A stretch of DNA of 10,235 bases from positions 1,359 to 11,593 of the forward strand of contig QHZC01000492.1 of NCBI GenBank assembly GCA_003224515.1, given 5' to 3'. The notes beneath the pieces are model-generated. The model was given only the letters and a program-made list of their open reading frames with translations. It was not told the origin of the DNA and made no database searches. The DNA is from Acidobacteriota bacterium. Its GTDB lineage: Bacteria > Acidobacteriota > Terriglobia > Acidiferrales > UBA7541. Shown here one piece after another: positions 1-5,069 of the stretch; the first letter of the stretch is position 1, and each line of letters opens with the position of its first letter. A program made the translations under genes and the position numbers.

Positions 1-262
1 CGCAATTTGCAGCCACTCAAGGGCCTTGCCGCGGTGGTCTCGAGCGGCGTAGGCCTTTGCCAAGTCATAAGGCAAAACGTAACCATGTCCCTGTGGTTCC
101 TGCAATTGGGCGAGGATTTCCGCCGCCCGTTTACTCGTTCCGGCCGCCGCGTCGGCCAAGGCGAGCGCAGCCTAAGTTTCAGTGCTCCGCGGCGGGCGAG
201 TGCCATTTTCAGGTGGGAGATGGCCTGGTCATATCGGTGTTTTGCCACCTGGCAAAACAAAT
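1..262 (-). pseudogene. Decayed C-terminal part of a TPR-repeat protein (frameshifted; runs off the left edge)
   Basis: Read on the minus strand, one frame from about 262 to 175 gives a TPR-like helix pair (VAKHRYDQAISHLKMALARR). A second frame from 171 to 1 then gives 57 stop-free residues, including KRAAEILAQLQ, YVLPYDLAKAYAARD and GKALEWLQIA. The YxxAxxL and A-x3-A spacing is typical of bacterial TPR proteins. A TAG (174-172) sits directly before the second segment in its own frame, so the two pieces cannot be one intact protein without a shift near 172-180. No start codon or N-terminal part is present: the remnant begins just behind the serC stop. It could be a true pseudogene fragment or an intact gene broken by an assembly indel. 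The family is judged from pattern only; the partner of this TPR protein is unknown. Confidence 0.5.
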
Positions 263-1384
263 CTAGCCACGGGTGCGTTGGAATTCACGCATGAAGCTGG
301 TTAGGGCTTTGACGGCTTCAACGGTGACGGCGTTGTAGAGGGAAACTCGCATGCCTCCCACGGAGCGGTGGCCGAGCGTGCCGACCAGGTTGGCCCCGGC
401 AGCTTCGGTGGCAAAGGTCTTTTCGATGGAATCGTCTCCCCTTGCTACGCGGAAGACTACATTCATTTTTGAGCGCGAACCCTTTTCTACGGGGCAAGAA
501 TAGAAGCCGCCGCTCGATTCGATGGTGTTATAGAGCAGTCCGGCCTTGGCCTCATTGCGTTTCTCGATGCCCGGAATTCCGCCTTCGGATTCCATCCATT
601 CCAGCACCAGGCCGATGATGTAAACCGCGAACGTCGGCGGTGTGTGATAGAGCGACTTCTCCTTGATATGTGTGCGGTATTGAAGAAGGGTCGGCAGATT
701 CTCGTCGGCGCGTTCCGCCAGATCCTTTCGAATGATCACGATGGTGACGCCCGAGGGGCCCAGGTTCTTCTGGGCGCCGGCGAAGATGACGCCGTAGCTT
801 TTCACGTCGACAGGGCGCGAGGCGATGTCGGAAGACATGTCGGCGACCAGCGGCACGTTGCCCATTTCGGGCAGGGTGGTCCAATGCGTGCCTTCGATGG
901 TGTTATTGGTGCAGATGTGGACGTAGGAGGCGTCCGGGGAAAATCTCATTTCGTCGCGACGGGGAAGACGCGCGAATTTCTCCGATTCCGTGGAGGCCGC
1001 GATATGATGAAGGATACCTTTCTTCAATTCACCAATGGCTTTGGCGGTCCAGGTGCCGGTATGGAGGACGTCAACGGGCTTTCCCGGGAGGCAGAGGTTC
1101 ATGGGGGCCATGGTGAACTGCATGCTGCCGCCGCCTTGGACGAAGATGACGGCGTAGTCGTCTGAGATTCCGAGCAGATTCCGGAGCTTCCGTTCTGCGC
1201 CCGTGTTGATACTCTCAAATTCAGGCGAGCGATGGCTCATCTCCATGACCGACATGCCACTGCCACGCCAGTCGAGGAGTTCCTCGCGAATTCGTTCGAG
1301 GACGGGAAGAGGAAGCGCCCCCGGACCTGCGTTGAAATTGAAAGCGCGCTTGGGAGCCGGTGCGGAAAGCGTGGGCCAAGTCAC
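263..1384 (-). CDS. serC: Phosphoserine aminotransferase
   Basis: This PLP-dependent class-V aminotransferase converts 3-phosphohydroxypyruvate and glutamate to phosphoserine and 2-oxoglutarate in cytosolic serine biosynthesis, and acts on a related substrate in pyridoxal phosphate synthesis. The N-terminus has the SerC signature FNFNAGPGALP. The PLP-binding lysine is in GAQKNLGPSG (K206 of the 373-residue form), preceded by VADMSSDIASRPVDV, and HRSVGGMRVSLYNA closes the C-terminal domain. Length (373 aa) fits the family. I chose the GTG at 1384-1382 because GAGAGGA (1400-1394) lies 9 bases upstream. A longer in-frame GTG start at 1423 would add 13 residues but has no visible ribosome-binding site. 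It is transcribed away from the peptide cluster, apparently alone, and its stop abuts the TPR remnant. Confidence 0.95.
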   Translation of the reverse strand: MTWPTLSAPAPKRAFNFNAGPGALPLPVLERIREELLDWRGSGMSVMEMSHRSPEFESINTGAERKLRNLLGISDDYAVIFVQGGGSMQFTMAPMNLCLPGKPVDVLHTGTWTAKAIGELKKGILHHIAASTESEKFARLPRRDEMRFSPDASYVHICTNNTIEGTHWTTLPEMGNVPLVADMSSDIASRPVDVKSYGVIFAGAQKNLGPSGVTIVIIRKDLAERADENLPTLLQYRTHIKEKSLYHTPPTFAVYIIGLVLEWMESEGGIPGIEKRNEAKAGLLYNTIESSGGFYSCPVEKGSRSKMNVVFRVARGDDSIEKTFATEAAGANLVGTLGHRSVGGMRVSLYNAVTVEAVKALTSFMREFQRTRG

Positions 1385-1732
1385 GACAGGCGATCCTCTC
1401 AGTCCAGAAATTTGCAGCGCCACAGGGACGAGAAACGCTGCGAACTTAACAACCCAGAATAACAGAAATCACCGAGCCGTCCGAACCGCGGTTTGCTCTT
1501 TCGCACAAAAACGTGCGGCTGATATCGCCAGACGGCTAAGGCAGCAAGTAACAACAAAGCGAAAAGATTCCACACCTTTGTTTGCGGTTGCGAAATTGAG
1601 CAAAGTCCTCTTGACTTAGGGGGCTCTCGAAGCAAAACTATTAAAGCTTCCTTCCCACGGGGGCTTGAAAAAAGCGGGAAATGCGCCTCCTCCCCGCACT
1701 GGCGCGCTCGCTGGAACTTCTTAAGGAGCAGA
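1385..1732. other. Divergent intergenic region between serC and the peptide-modification cluster
   Basis: About 350 bases separate the serC start from the kinase start. The stretch must hold promoters for both directions. It is more AT-rich than its neighbours, as expected for regulatory DNA. A weak minus-strand frame (about 1576-1399) would encode a short peptide with one hydrophobic stretch (LFALLLLAALAVW), but it has no ribosome-binding site and runs into serC. I see no RNA gene, no repeat longer than a few bases and no convincing operator. Confidence 0.5.
1611..1644 (+). promoter_or_regulatory. Possible promoter of the peptide-modification operon
   Basis: TTGACT (1611-1616) matches the sigma70 -35 consensus in five of six positions. 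An AT-rich stretch AAAACTATTAAA (1634-1645) follows and could supply a -10 element, but no hexamer at 16-18 bases spacing matches well: the best-looking one, TATTAA at 1639, is 22 bases away. It lies about 90 bases upstream of the kinase TTG start and is the only -35-like box noticed on this strand in the gap. Confidence 0.3.
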
Positions 1733-2518
1733 TTGAGCGCAGCGCTCGCCAATTCAGGGCGCGGTCCCCGGCAGCAATTCGAGCTATCGATCGGTGGCAT
1801 GTCCCTCCGCCTTCAAATGTCCGACACACAACTTTTTGGCGCGGCATCGGCGCGGTACGCCGCGTTCACGGATGCTGCGGCACAACCGACCACGATTGCA
1901 CTGAACGATGGTGCAGCCCCCGAGGGTGCACCAGCCGACTTTGCCTATGAATTCGAGGGCGCTGCGCTTCGCGTTTTTCCCAGTGAAATTCGTTTTGATG
2001 GCGTTAGGAACCAATACGCGCTCGATTCCCTGCTCCGCGTTCTCCTTAGCTGGAAGCTTCTCGGCGGCCACGGATTTCTACTGCACGCGGCCACCGTCCT
2101 TCGGGACAGAAAAGCATACATATTTACGGGCAGGTCGGGCGCCGGGAAGAGCACCGTGACATCGTTGTCCCCGGAAGAAAGCGTCTTAACCGACGAGATT
2201 TCCCTACTTCGCCGGGAAGATGGAGTGTGGTGCGCGTATGGCACGCCTTTTTGGGGTGAGTTCCGCGCGGCGGGATCAAATATCCGTGCTCCCGTGGCGG
2301 GCGTTTTTCGTCTGCTGCAGGCGGCGGAAAACCGCGTGACGGCACTCCGCCCGGTGCCGATTCTTCGCGCCCTCCTGCCGAATGTGCTTTTTTTCTCCGC
2401 CGAAGCGGAAGCCAACCGGCGGCTTCTTGAAATTCTAAGTCAAGCCGCGACCGAAATAGCCGGTTATGACCTGGCATTCCGCAAGAACTCGGCGTTTTGG
2501 GAGGGTCTTCCCTCATGA
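1733..2518 (+). CDS. HPr-kinase-like (HprK-related) P-loop kinase of a RiPP-type cluster
   Basis: A 261-residue protein with a Walker A loop GRSGAGKST at 133-141. A histidine at 118 (FLLHAATV) precedes it, and TDEISLL (153-159) supplies a putative metal/catalytic acid pair, in the order seen in the C-terminal domain of HPr kinase/phosphorylase. It lacks the N-terminal domain of true HprK, and residues 1-110 are only weakly like anything I recognise. Established knowledge: such short HprK homologues occur beside PqqD-type proteins (HprK-related kinases) and in some lasso peptide clusters, where they phosphorylate the precursor's C-terminal serine. Here the next gene is PqqD-like and overlaps by 4 bases (ATGA), so a role in peptide modification is inferred. 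The TTG start has AAGGAG (1723-1728) 4 bases upstream; an ATG at 1799 is the alternative and would remove 22 residues. Confidence 0.8.
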   Translation: MSAALANSGRGPRQQFELSIGGMSLRLQMSDTQLFGAASARYAAFTDAAAQPTTIALNDGAAPEGAPADFAYEFEGAALRVFPSEIRFDGVRNQYALDSLLRVLLSWKLLGGHGFLLHAATVLRDRKAYIFTGRSGAGKSTVTSLSPEESVLTDEISLLRREDGVWCAYGTPFWGEFRAAGSNIRAPVAGVFRLLQAAENRVTALRPVPILRALLPNVLFFSAEAEANRRLLEILSQAATEIAGYDLAFRKNSAFWEGLPS

Positions 2519-2817
2519 GCACTCCAGCCACTGTTTTTTGGCAGAAGAATCCGGCCCTGGCTTGGAGAGAAATTGACGACGAAACAGTCATCATTTCACC
2601 GCATGACAGCGTGATGCATGAGCTCAACGACACCGGAAGTTTCCTCTGGAAGAACATTGATGGAAAGAAGTCGGCGGCGGAGCTTGCGGTACTGCTGGTT
2701 GAAAACTATGAAGTCACGCCGGACATCGCGCTATCCGACACCCAAGCACTTTTGGAAGAAATGTCTTCGCGGAAACTAGTGGTAATGGTCCCGGAGACAG
2801 CGGGAGTATCACCTTGA
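2515..2817 (+). CDS. PqqD-family peptide chaperone / RiPP recognition element
   Basis: A 100-residue protein with the PqqD layout: AWREIDDETVIISPHDSVMHEL (15-36) forms the beta-hairpin part, LNDTGSFLWKNIDG (37-50) is the signature turn and helix, and two further helices follow (AAELAVLLVENY; DTQALLEEMSSRKLVV). PqqD-fold proteins bind the leader of a precursor peptide and present it to a modifying enzyme, often a radical SAM/SPASM protein, exactly the neighbour here. Start chosen: the ATG at 2515 overlaps the kinase stop (ATGA) and has GGGAGGG (2499-2505) 9 bases upstream. A TTG at 2497 would place the start inside that ribosome-binding site. Its stop overlaps the next start (TTGA), so the three proteins are probably translationally coupled. 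Confidence 0.88.
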   Translation: MSTPATVFWQKNPALAWREIDDETVIISPHDSVMHELNDTGSFLWKNIDGKKSAAELAVLLVENYEVTPDIALSDTQALLEEMSSRKLVVMVPETAGVSP

Positions 2818-4022
2818 CCGGGACTTTGTCAGCGGCCGCCACGCCCGTTATGGATCGCCTGATTTCGCGCAGCGTCGAAAAGCACCGGCCGCTCAGCGTA
2901 CATTTCGACTTGACCTACCGCTGCAACGAGCGCTGTGTCCACTGCTATCTAGATCATCAGGATCATGGAGAACTGACCACCGCCGAGTGCCTGAAAGTGC
3001 TGGAGGATCTGGCGCGCTCGGGAACTCTGTTTTTGACCTTCAGTGGCGGCGAAATTTTCCTGCGCCCGGATCTTTACGAAATTCTGGCAGCCGCCAGACG
3101 CCTGCATTTCGACATCAGCTTGAAGACCAACGCCTTGCTGGTTACCCCCGAACGTGCGGCGCGGTTAGGCGAGTTTGGCGTGCGGCGAGTGCAGATCAGT
3201 ATTTACAGCGACCTTCCCGCGGTGCACGACGCCATCACCAAGGTTCCGGGATCGCTTCAGCGGACTCTGGCAGCGATTCCCATTCTGCTCCAGTACAGAT
3301 TGCAGGTGAAGCTGGCTTGCCCGCTGATGCAGGAAAATTTGATGGCCTACCGCGGCGTGATAGCGCTCGCGGAGAAGCTAGGCATTCCCTACATCCTAGA
3401 TCTGACCATCACGCCGATGATGGACGGCTCCAGCGGACCGCTGGCGCACCGCGCATCGGTTTCCTCGCTCCTGCCGGTACTGCGGGATCCTGCCCTGCAA
3501 GCCTGCAAGCCGCGGCCGAACGCGCAGCCAGACGGCGCCGTGAATGCCCTGCCGCCGGCATTTGGGAGCGCCGTTTCGAGCGGAATGGAAAGCCCGGCTT
3601 ACAACGACTTGCCTTGCAGCGCGGGTCACAATAGCTGCTACATTTCGCCGTATGGAGATGTCTTTCCGTGCGTGCAACTGCCCCAAGCGGCAGGGAATCT
3701 GCGACGAGAGAAATTCGACGATATCTGGTATCACGCGCCGCAGCTCCAACGCTTGCGCGCTATACGCGAGAGCCAGCTTCCAATCTGTTCGCGGTGCGAG
3801 ATTCGGAGCTACTGCGAGCGCTGCCCGGGCCTAGCACTGATGGAAGGCGGGAATTTGCTCGGGGCCTACGAGCGCGCTTGCGCGCTTGCAGAAGAGAAGG
3901 CGCGGCTGGCCGGTGTCGCCGTTCCCGTCAGTGCACTTCATAGGGAACGCGACACCGCTTCCGTACCGACGACCCCGGATGCCGAATTTGCTTTTCTTGC
4001 TGCGGATTCTAGTTCACACTGA
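2814..4022 (+). CDS. Radical SAM/SPASM peptide-modifying enzyme
   Basis: A 402-residue enzyme. CNERCVHC (C37, C41, C44) is the CX3CX2C motif that binds the radical SAM 4Fe-4S cluster, and FSGGE (76-80) is the SAM-binding GGE motif. The C-terminal SPASM region has C268, C275, GDVFPC (C286), then C325-x2-C328-x5-C334-x2-C337 and C356, enough ligands for two auxiliary clusters. Family members (AnSME, PqqE, sactisynthase types) modify proteins or RiPP precursors by forming thioether, C-C or other crosslinks; which reaction applies here cannot be read from sequence. Residues about 225-265 form a Pro/Ala-rich spacer before SPASM, and the last roughly 30 residues look disordered. The TTG start has GGGAG (2802-2806) 7 bases upstream and overlaps the pqqD-like stop. 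The peptide gene follows after 12 bases. Confidence 0.92.
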   Translation: MTGTLSAAATPVMDRLISRSVEKHRPLSVHFDLTYRCNERCVHCYLDHQDHGELTTAECLKVLEDLARSGTLFLTFSGGEIFLRPDLYEILAAARRLHFDISLKTNALLVTPERAARLGEFGVRRVQISIYSDLPAVHDAITKVPGSLQRTLAAIPILLQYRLQVKLACPLMQENLMAYRGVIALAEKLGIPYILDLTITPMMDGSSGPLAHRASVSSLLPVLRDPALQACKPRPNAQPDGAVNALPPAFGSAVSSGMESPAYNDLPCSAGHNSCYISPYGDVFPCVQLPQAAGNLRREKFDDIWYHAPQLQRLRAIRESQLPICSRCEIRSYCERCPGLALMEGGNLLGAYERACALAEEKARLAGVAVPVSALHRERDTASVPTTPDAEFAFLAADSSSH

Positions 4023-4034
4023 GGGAATCACCGA

Positions 4035-4196
4035 ATGGCTGAAGACAATAAGAACTCTCCTCGGGCGCCCGGCGAAAAGAAGCCGTATACCAAGCCGAGC
4101 GTGGCGTCGGAACCGATCTATGAAACGCTGGCGCTGGCATGTGGCAAGCTGCCGGGCCAAGGCGGTGTTTGCAACGCTGCTCCGCGCCGGTCTTAG
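4035..4196 (+). CDS. Candidate RiPP precursor peptide (53 aa)
   Basis: A small gene (ATG 4035, TAG 4194) with GAGGGA (4021-4026) 8 bases upstream, lying on the radical SAM stop codon. The peptide has a hydrophilic start (MAEDNKNSPRAPGE), then KKPYTKPSV (15-23). This is the Tyr-x2-Pro-x-Leu/Val motif through which lasso leaders contact their PqqD-like partner. Next comes SEPIYETLALA (25-35) and a short tail CGKLPGQGGVCNAAPRRS (36-53). The tail is rich in Gly, Pro and Cys, with cysteines at 36 and 46 and a serine as last residue. Size, position directly behind a radical SAM/SPASM gene and leader motif all fit a RiPP precursor. The leader/core border is inferred: Ala33-Leu34-Ala35 before Cys36 is a possible cut site. 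There is no experimental proof, and the final structure is unknown. Confidence 0.82.
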   Translation: MAEDNKNSPRAPGEKKPYTKPSVASEPIYETLALACGKLPGQGGVCNAAPRRS

Positions 4197-4492
4197 AGAA
4201 TCCTCACACACCTTTCGTGCCCCGGTAACATCGAATGAACTGCTTCGATGGAGTGCTGTAGCTTTGGGCAAGCAAGTGCTTCACCTCTATTGACCCTCCC
4301 TCCTTGAGAGACCATTCTGATATCAAGAGTCGGACCAGTTTCGATTCCGAACGACTTGTCCTTATTTGCTCCAGCTCGGAAAAAGACAAAATTATGGACG
4401 CCTGGACTTCGATACGCGCGGGCGTTCCCACATCTCGCGGAACGGTCCTTAACGTAGAGACGCGGCCGATGGGATTTCAGCAGTGAGGTTTG
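4197..4492 (+). other. Spacer between precursor peptide and peptidase, with a doubtful small ORF
   Basis: About 296 bases between the peptide stop and the peptidase start. A short inverted repeat ATCGAA/TTCGAT (4230-4235 and 4244-4249, 8-base loop) could form a weak hairpin, but no T-tract follows. An open frame from TTG 4304 to TGA 4484-4486 would encode 60 residues (middle part LVLICSSSEKDKIMDAWTSI) with no ribosome-binding site and no family I recognise. It may be chance or the worn end of a lost gene. The place is where a second precursor or an exporter could once have been. The base composition is less GC-rich than in the flanking genes. Confidence 0.4.
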
Positions 4493-5041
4493 ATGGAGAA
4501 TCGAAAAGAGCACGGGAAGAATACGAATCAGGTCGGCGGGGAACGCCGCGCGGACGATGCGGTGCGAATTGCGGACGCGCTGAAGCGACATGGCCGCATT
4601 TCCCTGTGCGTTCACGGCACCAGCATGCGGCCATGGGTGCGGCCGAAGGATATCGCCTGGATCCGGCGGATTTCGATTGAGAATGTCCGCTGTGGGGACG
4701 TGGTCTTGTTCCGGCGAGAAAATCATCTCTTCGTACACCGCATTGTCGAGAAGCGGGGCCCACTGAATGCCGCCCAGCTTTTTTCCAAAGGCGACGCGCA
4801 TCCAACCTCCGACGGCGTCGTTCAGAAACAGGAGTTATTGGGCCGCGTGATGCGAATTTACCGGGATGGCCGGCGGATTGATCTTGATGCGCCGCGGCAG
4901 CTTGCTTTGGGACTGTTCATCTCGCAACTGTCGCTGCATAGCCGGTTTTGGTATCCGCTGGCGAAATTCGCCGCCACGGTGACGCGGCCCGTGCGGCGGG
5001 TGATGAACGCGCTTCATATCTCCAGCGCAGCCTTTCGCTGA
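4493..5041 (+). CDS. S24/S26-family signal-peptidase-like protease (Ser-His type)
   Basis: A 182-residue protein. HGTSMRPWVRPKD carries the nucleophile Ser44. GDVVLF and HLFVHRIV place a His (82) where bacterial signal peptidase I has its Lys, as in the archaeal/ER Sec11 and SipW branch. SKGDAHPTSDG gives the Asp region (D101, D107). No N-terminal membrane anchor is visible; a C-terminal part (about 136-160) is moderately hydrophobic or amphipathic, so the enzyme may be cytosolic or peripheral. Proteins of this sort recur in HprK/PqqD/radical SAM-type peptide loci, and leader removal from the 53-residue peptide is the inferred job. The ATG at 4493 has GTGAGG (4483-4488) 4 bases upstream; TTG at 4490 is an equal alternative. 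A LexA-like S24 role is unlikely, as there is no DNA-binding domain. Confidence 0.82.
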   Translation: MENRKEHGKNTNQVGGERRADDAVRIADALKRHGRISLCVHGTSMRPWVRPKDIAWIRRISIENVRCGDVVLFRRENHLFVHRIVEKRGPLNAAQLFSKGDAHPTSDGVVQKQELLGRVMRIYRDGRRIDLDAPRQLALGLFISQLSLHSRFWYPLAKFAATVTRPVRRVMNALHISSAAFR

Positions 5042-5069
5042 ATTCCGAAGGCTCTCCCTTCCTCAATTC
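5040..5069. terminator. Possible shared hairpin at convergent gene ends
   Basis: GAATT (5040-5044) pairs with AATTC (5065-5069), and GAAGG (5047-5051) with CCTTC (5057-5061), around a 5-base loop and a small internal bulge. The structure spans the stop codons of the peptidase and of rnr, which converge with only 21 bases between them. There is no clear T-tract, so termination is a guess from position. Confidence 0.35.

Noticed and set aside
1399..1800. Minus-strand frame of 133 codons upstream of serC with one hydrophobic stretch
   Set aside because: It overlaps the kinase start and serC, has no ribosome-binding site and no recognisable family; the hydrophobic part alone is not enough.
1681..1950. 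Plus-strand ATG frame (MRLLPALARSLELLKEQ) ahead of the kinase
   Set aside because: It runs out of frame through the kinase coding region and its composition becomes Cys/Arg-rich; the TTG-started kinase frame has the P-loop.
4230..4249. Hairpin ATCGAA/TTCGAT as a terminator or attenuator after the peptide gene
   Set aside because: The stem is only six pairs with four A/T pairs and there is no T-tract, so it is not called as a terminator.
4304..4486. 60-codon TTG frame before the peptidase
   Set aside because: No ribosome-binding site, no family resemblance, and an equally long antisense frame exists; kept only as a remark on the spacer.
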